Assembly (NCBI RefSeq): GCF_030813235.1
Contig: NZ_JAUSUB010000004.1
Coordinates: forward strand, 124,001-188,000
Length of the DNA: 64,000 nt
DNA from: Cytobacillus purgationiresistens
GTDB taxonomy: Bacteria; Bacillota; Bacilli; Bacillales; Cytobacillaceae
Direction of reading: 5' to 3'
Shown here: positions 16,763 to 25,600 of the stretch, piece after piece
Layout: every line of letters starts with the position of its first letter
Position numbering within the stretch: position 1 is the stretch's first letter
Translations under genes and position numbers: made by a program
The notes under the pieces: generated by a model
Seen by the model: the letters and a program-made list of their open reading frames with translations, nothing else
Database searches by the model: none
What the model was told of the DNA's origin: nothing

Positions 16763-17110
16763 ACAAAGAAATGCGGAAGGCGCTTGCTCAGGGGCGACAA
16801 GCTTAAGACGAAATAAGAGAAAAGGCGCACTTTGCCTTTTGGCTTATTTTGACTTAAGACCTCGAGCCCCTAGCCCCTGCAGCTGGACAAAGAAATGCGG
16901 AAGGGGCTTGCCCAGGGGCGACAAGCTTAAGGCGAAATAAGAGAAAAGGCGCACTTTGCCTTTTGGCTTATTTTGACTTAAGACCTCGAGCCCCTAGCCC
17001 CTGCAGCTAGACAAAGAAAGGTGGAGCCGCCTCGCTCAGCCCGGACAAGCGTAAGGCTGAGTTGGATGGCACTCATCCAATTTAGCTTATGATCTCATCT
17101 GCTTTTCCAA
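16763..17110. repeat. Tandem array of a 124-bp structured repeat (two complete copies plus a diverged, truncated third)
   Basis: Three units begin ACAAAGAAA at 16763, 16887 and 17011, an exact 124-bp period. Units 1 and 2 differ at four positions only; unit 3 keeps the left end and a hairpin (TTGGATG/CATCCAA) of different sequence, but lacks the right end. Each full unit has a long inner inverted repeat (CTTAAG..CGAAATAAG with CTTATTTTGACTTAAG), a second stem (AGGGGC with GAGCCCCT) and an outer one. It lies between yqgQ and the SpoVAF-like gene. No gene is present here. The same family occurs singly at 28646, 43197 and 59925. Confidence 0.85.
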
Positions 17111-17154
17111 GTCTGATATCAGAGTACAAGCATGTCATCAATCGTCGCCACAAC

Positions 17155-17187
17155 AAAAAAAGCCAACAACCAAGAGGTCATTAGCTT
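17155..17187 (-). terminator. Terminator of the SpoVAF-like gene
   Basis: On the minus strand, AGCTAATGACC pairs (with three G-U pairs) with GGTTGTTGGCT around a 4-base loop, followed by TTTTTTT. Confidence 0.75.
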
Positions 17188-17193
17188 CCATTC

Positions 17194-18654
17194 TTAGCGA
17201 TCAGGATCTTTTGGATGCAATATGCGAGGCCGGCGATTTTTTAATGGGATTGGCGATCGTAAAACCACATCTCTAAAGGCTCTTAGATTAAACGGAATGA
17301 AAGGCCATAGATATGGGACACCAAAAGACTTCATACTTGCAAGCCATATAATCAATAAGGCTGTTCCTATTATTAGCCCATAAACATGGAATATGCTCGT
17401 TAGGATTAATAGCATCATTCTCATTAATCGATTGGCTAAACTCATCTCATAGCTTGGTGTAGCAAAGGTTCCAATAGCAACGATTGCAAAGTACAGAACT
17501 ACTTCACTTGTAAACAGACCCACTTCAACAGCTACTTCTCCAATCATTAATGCAGCAACTAAACCGAGTGCAGTTCCCAAGGAGGTTGGTGTATGAATGG
17601 AGGCCATCCTTAACATATCCAAACCAACCTCAATGATCAATAATTGTAAAATAAGTGGAAGAGCGCCCATTTCATTCAGACCTATAAAGAAAAGTGAGTC
17701 TGGAAGAAATTCAGGATTAACTACCAATAAATACCACATAGGCAGTAAAAAAATAGAAGCCCAAACTGCGACAAATCTTACAAATCTCAAGTAAGCACCA
17801 ATCACTGGTTTATTGCGATACTCTTCTGCATGCTGAAGATGATGCCAAAATGTTGTTGGAGTAATGATAACACTTGGTGAACCATCGACAATAATACACA
17901 CATGACCTTCATACAAATGGACTGCAGCTGTATCTGGACGTTCTGTGTATCTGACCATTGGATAGGGATTCCAATGCTGGCCGGCGACAAATTCTTCAAT
18001 CGTTTTCTCGGCCATTGGCAAGCCGTCTGTATCAATTTTCGAAATGCTTTCCTTTATTTGTTCCACAAGCTTTGGATCAGCAATATCTTCAATATATGTA
18101 ACAACGATGTCTGTTTTCGATCTTCTGCCTACTTGCAAGTACTCCATTCGTAAGGTTCGATCTCTGATTCTCCTTCTCGTTAAAGCTGTGTTGAATACGA
18201 GCGTTTCAACATACCCATCCCTTGACCCTCTTACTACTCTTTCCATATCAGGTTCTTCTGGCCCTCTAGCTGGGTATTCACGTGTATCAATTAAGATGAC
18301 ATCTGAGATACCGTCCACTACTAATGCTGTTTGACCTGATAGCACAGAACCAATCACATCTTCTAGATTATCTGAAGTTTCAATTTCTATATAAGGAATA
18401 TATCTTTTTACTAACTTAGAAAGAACGTCATCTTCCAAATGTTCCGGCTTAATCCTTGCTAAAAACTCCATCAGTCTATTCATGACCTCGTCTTTAGCAA
18501 AGCCATCCACCATAAATAAGGCCATTTTTCTTTCCGCATAGACTACATCAATTTGTAAGATATCAAAGTTTTTTTCAACAGCTAAAGCTTCTTTTAAATA
18601 GGATGAATTCACTTCAAGTTTTTGAGACACTTTTCTTGGTTCTTTCTGCTCCAT
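17194..18654 (-). CDS. GerA-family spore germination protein, SpoVAF-like
   Basis: 486-residue GerA A-subunit family membrane protein. The N-terminal ~300 residues are soluble (ALVVDGISDVILIDTREYPARGPEEP, RIRDRTLRMEYLQVGRRSKTD); about five membrane helices follow (from FVAVWASIFLLPMWYLLVV onward) and a basic tail ends the protein. The sequence matches the SpoVAF subgroup. It would sit in the spore inner membrane with germinant-receptor machinery. The ATG at 18654 is chosen, with GGAGG 8 bases upstream. In B. subtilis spoVAF lies in the spoVA operon; here the gene stands alone with its own terminator, so it may be a paralogue. Confidence 0.85.
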   Translation of the reverse strand: MEQKEPRKVSQKLEVNSSYLKEALAVEKNFDILQIDVVYAERKMALFMVDGFAKDEVMNRLMEFLARIKPEHLEDDVLSKLVKRYIPYIEIETSDNLEDVIGSVLSGQTALVVDGISDVILIDTREYPARGPEEPDMERVVRGSRDGYVETLVFNTALTRRRIRDRTLRMEYLQVGRRSKTDIVVTYIEDIADPKLVEQIKESISKIDTDGLPMAEKTIEEFVAGQHWNPYPMVRYTERPDTAAVHLYEGHVCIIVDGSPSVIITPTTFWHHLQHAEEYRNKPVIGAYLRFVRFVAVWASIFLLPMWYLLVVNPEFLPDSLFFIGLNEMGALPLILQLLIIEVGLDMLRMASIHTPTSLGTALGLVAALMIGEVAVEVGLFTSEVVLYFAIVAIGTFATPSYEMSLANRLMRMMLLILTSIFHVYGLIIGTALLIIWLASMKSFGVPYLWPFIPFNLRAFRDVVLRSPIPLKNRRPRILHPKDPDR

Positions 18655-18767
18655 ACTCCTCACCTCCACTTAACTTCCATATTTATACGATTTTAATATA
18701 AGAAAACAATTCTAATATGTTTAATAAAATGGTTCTATTATCTTTCTAACTAACATCTTAGACATAC

Positions 18768-18802
18768 AAAAAAAGAATCATACTATCTCTAGTATGATTC
18801 TT
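18768..18802 (-). terminator. Terminator of gluP
   Basis: On the minus strand, AAGAATCATACTA pairs with TAGTATGATTCTT around GAGA, followed by seven T; about 100 bases after the gluP stop. Confidence 0.85.
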
Positions 18803-18901
18803 AGTAAAAATACCCCTATTTTTCTTATTGCCAGAGCAGAATTTCCTAGGAAATAGTCGCTATCTGTCGAATGGAATAAGTATTGATTTCACGCCGTTCA
18901 C

Positions 18902-20446
18902 CTATTCAAGTGAATTTACTTGGTCTAATAATTCCTGATACTCTTTTCTATCTGGATCAATTTCCGCTGCCCTGCTAGCATGTTTCTTCGCTTCAAGGAG
19001 ATTATAATCATCTAAATATAAGAGTGCTAAATTATAATGGGCCTCATGAAATGTATCATTCTTTTCTATGACCAGATGCAAATGCTCCTTCGCCTCTTCC
19101 ATCTTTCCTTTCTTAATTTCCGCAAAAGATAAAAGGAAATAGGTTTCTGGAGTCCCTTCCTCGTTATCTGCATAATCGGAGAGAATCGCAATCGTCTTAT
19201 CATATTGCTCTGACTGCACATATTCTTGTGCCATCATTACTGCAGTTTGCTCGTTCATTTGTCTTTCGGGACCGCTAAATCCATATATTAGTCCCCCTGC
19301 AATCAAACAAAGCGTTCCTGCAAAGAAAAGCAATTGAACAGGCAAGCGTTTCTTATTTGGAAAAAACACTATACCAGTCGCAAGAAAGCCACCGATTAAA
19401 CCGCCAATATGGCCTGCATTATCTATCCCCGGCACTGTGAAACCAAACACTAAATTAATTCCTAATACAACCAATATATTAAATCCAATTGTTCTAAAAA
19501 AAAGCTTAGGAAAAATGAGACCGAAAAATAAAAGTGCGCCAAAACAGCCGAAAATCGCTCCGCTCGCACCTGCTGAAACACTTGGACTAAAAATGAAGCT
19601 TGCTAGCGTCCCTCCAAAGCCGGCAAGTAAATAAATAAAGAGGAATCTTACTTTCCCAAATATTTTTTCTACCGCAGTGCCTAAATAAAAGAGTGCAAGT
19701 GTATTCATTAAGAGGTGAAGAAACCCGATATGAAGAAAGATTGGAGTGAAAAACCTCCACCACTCACCATCAAGTATCAGCGGATTAAACTTGGCGCCAT
19801 ATTCTATTAATATGGCTGTATTTGTACTGCCGCCTTTCCATTCTAACCAAAGAAAAGCTGCGATTTGAATAACTATAAAAAGATAAGTAAACAATGGTTT
19901 TCCGTGATCAAATAACGCTTGCTCTTCTTTTGCCTTATCAGATGCGGATTTCAATGCGTGATTCTTTAACGAAGCAACATCACTCTCATAGTAAGCATCT
20001 TTGTTATGTAGTTGTATATTGATTTGATTATGAAAAAGCATGTTGATTTCTTCCAGACCCTGGTTGCTTTTTGCACGGTCCATTAATATCGTTTTTACGG
20101 TTGTTTTATCATTTTTCGGATGTTGGTATGGCTGATATACCTTATCAGTATAATCATCCACTGGCGGATAACCGGAAACATAAATATTTAACATCTTCAT
20201 ATCTCTGCCGGCCGTTTGTTTTCGGATTCTCTCTCCATTTGCAGCTATGTTCTCTATATCTCTCTGTATCCAGTTGCTCCAATCTATATCCCGACAAAGC
20301 AGCCGAATCATACGCGCTTCTTTATTCTCCATTTTCTCCAGCCACAATTCATCTTGGCTTTCAGAAAGTTGTATCACTCGATAATCTTGATTAATAATGA
20401 ATTCATGTGCTAATTCCCAGAACAAATATTCCTCTTTGATACTCAA
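18902..20446 (-). CDS. gluP: Rhomboid intramembrane serine protease GluP with TPR tail
   Basis: 514-residue rhomboid protease (B. subtilis GluP/YqgP). Residues 1-170 are a cytosolic domain, then seven membrane helices. Catalytic Ser is in SAGASGAIFG and catalytic His in DNAGHIGG; the HxxxN helix is LHIGFLHLLMN. The C-terminal ~120 residues contain two to three TPR repeats (TPETYFLLSFAEIKKGKMEEA, FHEAHYNLALLYLDD). In B. subtilis it cleaves MgtE and acts with FtsH in membrane quality control. The TTG at 20446 has GGGGG 5 bases upstream; the GTG at 20458 is the alternative. All catalytic residues are intact. Confidence 0.94.
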   Translation of the reverse strand: MSIKEEYLFWELAHEFIINQDYRVIQLSESQDELWLEKMENKEARMIRLLCRDIDWSNWIQRDIENIAANGERIRKQTAGRDMKMLNIYVSGYPPVDDYTDKVYQPYQHPKNDKTTVKTILMDRAKSNQGLEEINMLFHNQINIQLHNKDAYYESDVASLKNHALKSASDKAKEEQALFDHGKPLFTYLFIVIQIAAFLWLEWKGGSTNTAILIEYGAKFNPLILDGEWWRFFTPIFLHIGFLHLLMNTLALFYLGTAVEKIFGKVRFLFIYLLAGFGGTLASFIFSPSVSAGASGAIFGCFGALLFFGLIFPKLFFRTIGFNILVVLGINLVFGFTVPGIDNAGHIGGLIGGFLATGIVFFPNKKRLPVQLLFFAGTLCLIAGGLIYGFSGPERQMNEQTAVMMAQEYVQSEQYDKTIAILSDYADNEEGTPETYFLLSFAEIKKGKMEEAKEHLHLVIEKNDTFHEAHYNLALLYLDDYNLLEAKKHASRAAEIDPDRKEYQELLDQVNSLE

Positions 20447-20528
20447 TGTTTCCCCCACTCCCCAGACAAAGCCTTTCTACCGTTTATCTTCTCTCTCCAT
20501 TATAGACAAACCTTTTTAGATTCAAAAA

Positions 20529-20557
20529 CAAAAAGGCCTTTTAGAGGCCTTTTACCA
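20529..20557 (-). terminator. Terminator downstream of yqgO
   Basis: AAAAGGCCT-CTAAA-AGGCCTTTTTG on the minus strand, 40 bases after the yqgO stop. Confidence 0.7.
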
Positions 20558-20598
20558 CAAAATGTATAAATGCAAACCATATTTATCTTTTCCTGGTG

Positions 20599-20772
20599 TT
20601 AGTTAGTACGAGGAAATACCATTTGAAGCATGCGATCTCTAAGGAACGGACATCCCATTACAGAAGAAACGAATAGATTCCGATTTAAGAAGACGCTTAC
20701 TAGACGGTAGCGATATTGATAAATGAAAAAGCCACCTAATACAAACATCAATGCAGTTATCAATTTTCCCAT
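20599..20772 (-). CDS. yqgO: Small protein YqgO
   Basis: 57-residue protein starting MGKLITALMFVLGGFFIYQY and ending MVFPRTN. There is one N-terminal membrane helix, then a basic region with a single Cys (VMGCPFLRDR). AGGAGG lies 6 bases before the ATG. The position between gluP and fthC and the size agree with B. subtilis YqgO. Function unknown; it may be co-transcribed with the DUF92 gene upstream. Confidence 0.78.
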   Translation of the reverse strand: MGKLITALMFVLGGFFIYQYRYRLVSVFLNRNLFVSSVMGCPFLRDRMLQMVFPRTN

Positions 20773-20841
20773 TTTCTAACCTCCTGTCCACATTTATTAT
20801 GAATAAAAACAGAAGCATTTATCCATCACACGGATAAAAAA

Positions 20842-21633
20842 TCACAAAAGAAGAAATTGATAATAGGTAACCCCTATGATCACAGCGATCAATGCAGATA
20901 AAAAATTCACCGCATCATTATTCATGAAAGAAATCCCTCTAATCCTGCTTGTTCTCTGTCCACAATGCTCCCAGCCCTCTACATCTTTACCACATTCGAG
21001 GCAACGATAGATGACTTGACTATACGCACCCAAAAATGAATCCACGATATTTCCGAGAAAACCAAAAATAAAGACGATGAATCCAATTGATAGTGAAAGG
21101 GACATTAGCAAGCATGCTAAAAGCACCAGTGTGAAAGAACCTGCCAAGGCTGCAGCTGTACCTAAAAGGCTGACCGCGCCTGAAGTTCCTGTTTCAATAG
21201 GTTTTAAGGTCCGAATGAATAATGGGGGTTTCTTGCTTAATGAACCGAGTTCTGAAGCCCAAGTATCAGCATTCGCACTCGCTAGAGAAATAAGAAAGCC
21301 CAGCAGAAATACATCACTCGGATGAATAGCATATAATAGGCTAAATAGTGCTGCCAGTCCCCCGTTCGCTACAACTTGCTGCCAATCCCTTGTTGAACCC
21401 TTTTCATGACGATCTTCTATTGATTCCTTCTTTTTACTCTTAAATTTCGACCAAAAGCTCGAACTTGCAAAAAAGAAACCAAGTAAGAGCAGTCCTTGAA
21501 GGCCAAATCCTAAACTAACGGAAACACCGACAAAAAAAGCAGCGATGCTTCCTGATTTAGTTAAAAGACGCAAATAATATCCAGCCAAAGAAATACTCGC
21601 GACAAAGATCACCAGAAGGATAGAACCAATCAT
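20842..21633 (-). CDS. DUF92 family integral membrane protein
   Basis: 263-residue polytopic membrane protein of the DUF92/TIGR00297 family, which also contains plant VTE6 (phytyl-phosphate kinase). Six or so hydrophobic helices; conserved RDWQQVVANGG, ANADTWASELG and FLGNIVDSFLGA motifs with acidic residues at helix ends, resembling CTP-dependent polyprenol kinases. A C-terminal segment has CLECGKDVEGWEHCG. A prenyl-alcohol (phosphate) kinase role is a family-based guess. Overlaps the fthC stop by 4 bases. Not present here in B. subtilis. Confidence 0.85.
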   Translation of the reverse strand: MIGSILLVIFVASISLAGYYLRLLTKSGSIAAFFVGVSVSLGFGLQGLLLLGFFFASSSFWSKFKSKKKESIEDRHEKGSTRDWQQVVANGGLAALFSLLYAIHPSDVFLLGFLISLASANADTWASELGSLSKKPPLFIRTLKPIETGTSGAVSLLGTAAALAGSFTLVLLACLLMSLSLSIGFIVFIFGFLGNIVDSFLGAYSQVIYRCLECGKDVEGWEHCGQRTSRIRGISFMNNDAVNFLSALIAVIIGVTYYQFLLL

Positions 21634-22196
21634 GAATAAAGGACTCCTTTATCAGTGATAATCTTATTAACAGGGAGATCATGTGTTTGAATAGGTAATT
21701 CGTCTATCATCTGCATATGAAAGGCTAGAGAAGTTGTTTGTCCATGAAACTTGTTTAAATAGCGATCATAATAACCGCCTCCGAAACCAAGACGGTGCCC
21801 TCTTGCATTAAAAGCAACCCCTGGAACAATCAGCAAATCGATTTTCTCTGGCCTAGTTTCGCTTGTTTTCTCAATTATGGGTTCCAAAAGCCCTGAATAA
21901 ACAGATTCTAGTTGTTGAAAATCCGTAAAAATGCGAAAATCCATATCCCTTGCTGCTGGTAAGCACTTAGGGATAGCCACCTGTTTACCTAATCTCCATG
22001 CTTCTTCAATAATGGGATATGTATCCACCTCAGGGAATTTAGAAATCGTTATACCTATAGTTGCTGCTTCAATCCAATCCGCTTCACGAAATAGCCGGTT
22101 TGATATATCCTGAGATAATTGTTCATAGTGATGCTTTGGGATTGTTGACAAATTTGTGACAATTTGTTTTCGAAGTGCTGCTTTACGATTTTTCAT
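21630..22196 (-). CDS. fthC: 5-formyltetrahydrofolate cyclo-ligase
   Basis: 188-residue MTHFS family enzyme (B. subtilis YqgN). It converts 5-formyl-THF to 5,10-methenyl-THF with ATP. The signature GHRLGFGGGYYDRYL and the N-terminal RKQIVTNL are clear; LLIVPGVAFN lines the active site. The ATG at 22196 is preferred over the GTG at 22205 because AGGGG lies 8 bases upstream. It overlaps the DUF92 gene by 4 bases. Confidence 0.94.
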   Translation of the reverse strand: MKNRKAALRKQIVTNLSTIPKHHYEQLSQDISNRLFREADWIEAATIGITISKFPEVDTYPIIEEAWRLGKQVAIPKCLPAARDMDFRIFTDFQQLESVYSGLLEPIIEKTSETRPEKIDLLIVPGVAFNARGHRLGFGGGYYDRYLNKFHGQTTSLAFHMQMIDELPIQTHDLPVNKIITDKGVLYS

Positions 22197-22255
22197 ATGC
22201 TTCACCCCTATATATTCATATATGAAAACATATTTAATTTTATAAAAAAATGCAA

Positions 22256-22288
22256 CAAAAAAAGCAGCAGGAATCTACCTACTGCTTA
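22256..22288 (-). terminator. Terminator of rpmG
   Basis: AAGCAGTAGG pairs with CCTGCTGCTT on the minus strand, followed by seven T. The stem overlaps the rpmG stop codon. Confidence 0.8.
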
Positions 22289-22435
22289 TTTTGTCTCACG
22301 ATGTGTTGTAGAACGCTTTTCTCTTGGGCAATATTTCTTAAGCTCAAGACGATCTGGATTGTTTCGTTTATTTTTTTTAGAAATATAGTTACGATCTCCG
22401 CATTCTGTGCACGCTAACGTAATATTTACACGCAT
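22286..22435 (-). CDS. rpmG: 50S ribosomal protein L33
   Basis: 49-residue ribosomal protein L33 of the large subunit, beginning [20 protein letters not shown] and ending THRETK. The N-terminal CxxC (CTEC) is kept, but near the C-terminus only one Cys (KKYCPREK) remains, as in B. subtilis RpmGA. It matches RpmGA in position next to yqgN and in sequence. GGAGGG lies 9 bases before the ATG. The single remaining C-terminal Cys makes a classical four-Cys zinc site incomplete. Confidence 0.93.
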   Translation of the reverse strand: MRVNITLACTECGDRNYISKKNKRNNPDRLELKKYCPREKRSTTHRETK

Positions 22436-22492
22436 GTCATTTCCCTCCAAACTATTAGGCACTAGTTCGTTTCATACGACTTTTATATAATA

Positions 22493-23128
22493 TCACTTTT
22501 CAGTTTGAATTGCTAGTATGTTTTTTAAAAGAGCATGATTTATGTCTATAAGTTCGTTTTTATCCATATCACTTATCACCCATGCTTCTCCTTCAATCGA
22601 TTCTTTTCCTTGAAAATCAACGTTATGAGCATAGATGCTAACAGCATGTCCTTTCACCATCGGATGATATTTAAGCACACTTTTATCATTATGTGACCAA
22701 ATTTGGTCATTATAAACATTCCAATAGGGTTGAACTGTACATTCCTGCTTAATATTACCACGAAGATGTCCGTTGATTAAAAAGGTTTTCTTATCTGCTA
22801 CATGATAAATTACGTTTTCTGAAGGAGAAATGAATGATACATGCTCCCTGACAGGAAAAATATAGCGGTGAGCCATAAGAAGCTTGACCTTTCTATTATT
22901 CTGATCGTGATTTGTAACATACAGTTTATAAAATCGGACCTTTGAATGAATATCCATTTCTTTTATTCGGATTGATATTCCTTTTTCCGCAAAGATTTTT
23001 TCCATGCCTGAATCAAGCCAATGGGTGTGTCCATCTATCCATAACCCTGGTGTAAGGATGAGCTTACTATTTTGAATTGGATTAGAGAACTGCTCAGAGA
23101 ATGATTGTGCTGGTTCAATTATTTTCAT
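22493..23128 (-). CDS. Unrecognised protein in the DUF4912/glycosyltransferase operon
   Basis: 211-residue soluble protein, starts MKIIEPAQSFSEQF. I do not recognise a family. It has many aromatic residues and His (WIDGHTHWLD, YWNVYNDQIWSHNDKSVLKYH) and looks mostly beta, which could be a carbohydrate-binding or beta-sandwich fold. AGGTG lies about 8 bases before the ATG. It is the last gene of a three-gene run behind GT4 and DUF4912 (17-base gap), so it likely acts on the same glycan. No signal peptide, hence cytoplasmic. Confidence 0.7.
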   Translation of the reverse strand: MKIIEPAQSFSEQFSNPIQNSKLILTPGLWIDGHTHWLDSGMEKIFAEKGISIRIKEMDIHSKVRFYKLYVTNHDQNNRKVKLLMAHRYIFPVREHVSFISPSENVIYHVADKKTFLINGHLRGNIKQECTVQPYWNVYNDQIWSHNDKSVLKYHPMVKGHAVSIYAHNVDFQGKESIEGEAWVISDMDKNELIDINHALLKNILAIQTEK

Positions 23129-23145
23129 TTTTTACACCTATTTTC

Positions 23146-24342
23146 TTATATTTTTTTTATCTCTGTTAAATTCGATTGTAAAAGGGCTGCTTCATAAACA
23201 CTTTCAGTTTCCTCAGCCACTCGATCCCAGTTATACATATCGTCCACAATCCGCCTTGCTTTCTTCCCCATTTCTTTTGCGTGCAAGGGATGATTTAATA
23301 GGTATTGGGTCTGTTCAATCAAGCTACACACGTTTCCTGGATCCATAAGCATGCCTGTCTGACGGTGCTGAACCAATCCTTTTAATCCACCTGTTCTTGA
23401 AACAATCACTGGCCTTTCCGCTGCCATCGCTTCTAGTGCTACAATGCCAAATGGTTCATATTTGCTCGGGAACACCGCTATTTCACAGATGTTTAGCAGT
23501 GCAGTTCTTTGTTGATCGGTTATAAACCCAGGAAAGAAAAATACATGATCTAATAATCGCTCTCTCACCTTTTGGCGATATGGTTCAAGCAATGGGCCTT
23601 TACCGGCTACAATAAAATATACTTGATCATTCTGTTCAATTAATGTTTCAGCAGCTTCAATAAGTGTTGTAAATCCCTTTTCCTCAACCATCCTGCCAAT
23701 AGAAAAAATAAGTCTTTTTCCAAAATTGATTGGCAATGAATCAAGAACGTAGTGAGCCTTTACTGGAAGGTTGTTTTTTTCTGTACCATTAGGAATCACA
23801 GTCATTTTATCGCTATTTTGAGTGAATAAATGAAACAATTCTTCCTTCATAGATTGGCTGCAAACGATTAAGTGATTTGACCTTTCGGCAAGCATTTTCT
23901 CTTGATGATGAACAAACCTCTGCAGTTCGGTAAATATTCCATTATTTCTTCCATATTCCGTTGCATGGATAGTCGTGATAAATGGAATATAGAGGTACTT
24001 ATGCAAAGTAATCGCAGAAGCACCAACCAGCCAGTCATGTGCATGAATGATGTCAAAGCAATAAATATGGTGCAGCTCCCTTGCTCGTTCCTCCATCGCT
24101 AGATTCAATCCGGCTATCCAATGGAAGAAATGTCCATCATTTTCATTTAAGGGCTCTACACGGTGTATATGGATGCTATCAGACTTATCTTCGCCAAAGT
24201 CTTCATCTGAATTCGCGGTTAGGACATGGACCTCATGGCCTCTTTTGAATAATCCTTTAGCCAGACCATGGACATGTCTCGCTAAGCCGCCTACCACATG
24301 AGGAGGATACTCCCAGGATATCAATAGAATGATGCGCCCCAT
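23146..24342 (-). CDS. GT4-family glycosyltransferase
   Basis: 398-residue GT-B glycosyltransferase. N-terminal Rossmann lobe starts IILLISWEYPPHVVGGLARH, as in glycogen/starch synthase-like and YqgM-like GT4 enzymes; the donor-binding lobe has IFSIGRMVEEKGF and the signature EPFGIVALEAMAAERPVI with the conserved E-x7-E pair. Cytoplasmic. It begins immediately after the DUF4912 stop codon (TAA-ATG), so the two are co-translated. It occupies the place of B. subtilis yqgM. Donor and acceptor sugars cannot be read from the sequence; alpha-glucan synthesis is possible. Confidence 0.85.
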   Translation of the reverse strand: MGRIILLISWEYPPHVVGGLARHVHGLAKGLFKRGHEVHVLTANSDEDFGEDKSDSIHIHRVEPLNENDGHFFHWIAGLNLAMEERARELHHIYCFDIIHAHDWLVGASAITLHKYLYIPFITTIHATEYGRNNGIFTELQRFVHHQEKMLAERSNHLIVCSQSMKEELFHLFTQNSDKMTVIPNGTEKNNLPVKAHYVLDSLPINFGKRLIFSIGRMVEEKGFTTLIEAAETLIEQNDQVYFIVAGKGPLLEPYRQKVRERLLDHVFFFPGFITDQQRTALLNICEIAVFPSKYEPFGIVALEAMAAERPVIVSRTGGLKGLVQHRQTGMLMDPGNVCSLIEQTQYLLNHPLHAKEMGKKARRIVDDMYNWDRVAEETESVYEAALLQSNLTEIKKI

Positions 24343-24831
24343 TTATGCTTCTCCTTTACTTTCTTTTGTATAATAACTATAACTGCTTACATACTCTTTC
24401 CATTCAGGTGACTGACCATCTGAACGACCTCCACTATCAGATGGTTTCATATGCTCAGGAAACAATGCTTGTACAATATTTGATCGCAATATAGGGAAGA
24501 ACTTATTTTCATTTAGCTTGATTCCCCACTCAACACAGTAAGAGCGATGCTTGTTTAATCCTGTAATCGTCCATTGCTTACTATCTTCGCGAACAAATAC
24601 TTCATGGCAGGTATGAGCATTGGCTCCATTAAATACTATGGAGGTTACATCATATATTCTTAGAGCTTTTATAAACTCGGCAAAAGCATGATTGAAATAA
24701 GAAGAAACAAGGGTGCATTTTTGTTCAGATACAGCCCAGGTAACTACAAGCTGCTGTTCATTTGGATAACTGGCCACTATATAATCATTTCCGTCTTTCT
24801 TTTCCAAAGATGAATGAAGGACATTTTTCAT
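24343..24831 (-). CDS. DUF4912 domain protein
   Basis: 162-residue protein of the DUF4912 family, which is usually encoded beside GT4/GH57 genes. Visible: YIVASYPNEQQLVVTWAVSE, a pattern of Trp and Cys in the middle (HRSYCVEWGI) and a disordered Ser/Gly-rich C-terminus (SDSGGRSDGQSPEWKEY). No signal peptide. First gene of the operon with the glycosyltransferase and the unknown 211-residue protein; upstream is a 390-base region where I see no clear promoter. The biochemical role of DUF4912 is not established. Confidence 0.78.
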   Translation of the reverse strand: MKNVLHSSLEKKDGNDYIVASYPNEQQLVVTWAVSEQKCTLVSSYFNHAFAEFIKALRIYDVTSIVFNGANAHTCHEVFVREDSKQWTITGLNKHRSYCVEWGIKLNENKFFPILRSNIVQALFPEHMKPSDSGGRSDGQSPEWKEYVSSYSYYTKESKGEA

Positions 24832-25219
24832 AGATTACTGCCATTAGCGAATACAAACATTCGCCTGAAGTCTCTCAAGTGACTAGAACCTCTATTCATA
24901 GAAACTTGCTTTTTTTTATTTTTATACACAGCGACACCTCGCTTTTTTATCTGATAATTCTTACTTTAATGTTAGCACTGAATAGCCAGTCTCACAATGA
25001 ACGGATTTTGTCGGTTATTGTGAAACCCATACTTCATATGGGAAATTCAATGTAAAAAAATCAGCAGAGATGAGCAACCGTTAAAAAATACGAAGTTCGA
25101 CATCCTTCCTTCTTTGTTATACGACAAAATCTTTTTCCAACGATTACCTCTGTACGAAAATTGTCGCTTTTTTATGGTAAAATATCTGATGTTGACTAAA
25201 AATGATTGAGGTGATCAAA

Positions 25220-25600
25220 TTGTTATATGTTTTAGGAGGTTTACTTTTATTTTCCATTTCATTGTTGTTATTATCGATATTTCTTAAAGATCCCTATAAA
25301 GCTTTGCAGGACGAACTTGAACAAATGTCAATTTTACATATCCAAGAAATGTATGGAATAAAGAAAAAGATAAAAATAATTGAGGAAGAGCTTCTCACAG
25401 ATGATACACCCCTGCCAACTTCCGTAAGCACTCATAATGAGCCAAACAAAAAAGAAGTGCATGCCATTATTAAGAATCAAGTGCTGCTCCTTGCAAAACA
25501 AGGGCGCACAGTGGAACAAATTGCTGTGCAATCCTCTTTAACTGTTGAGGATGTTAAAAGAATTTTGACAGAAAAAATGTTTAGAGGCGAATCATTATGA
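25220..25600 (+). CDS. yqzD: YqzD family protein (membrane anchor plus helical domain)
   Basis: 126-residue protein resembling B. subtilis YqzD by position and pattern. One N-terminal membrane helix (LGGLLLFSISLLLLSIFL) is followed by a coiled, charged region and a C-terminal helix-turn-helix-like piece (AKQGRTVEQIAVQSSLTVEDVKRIL). The TTG at 25220 is chosen, with GAGGTG 6 bases upstream. The stop overlaps the yqzC ATG in an ATGA junction. Function unknown; the HTH-like end resembles small anchored regulators. Confidence 0.78.
   Translation: MLYVLGGLLLFSISLLLLSIFLKDPYKALQDELEQMSILHIQEMYGIKKKIKIIEEELLTDDTPLPTSVSTHNEPNKKEVHAIIKNQVLLLAKQGRTVEQIAVQSSLTVEDVKRILTEKMFRGESL

Noticed and set aside
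16763-17110. CRISPR array
   Set aside because: The units are 124 bp with only two near-identical copies and no unique spacers; there are no cas genes.
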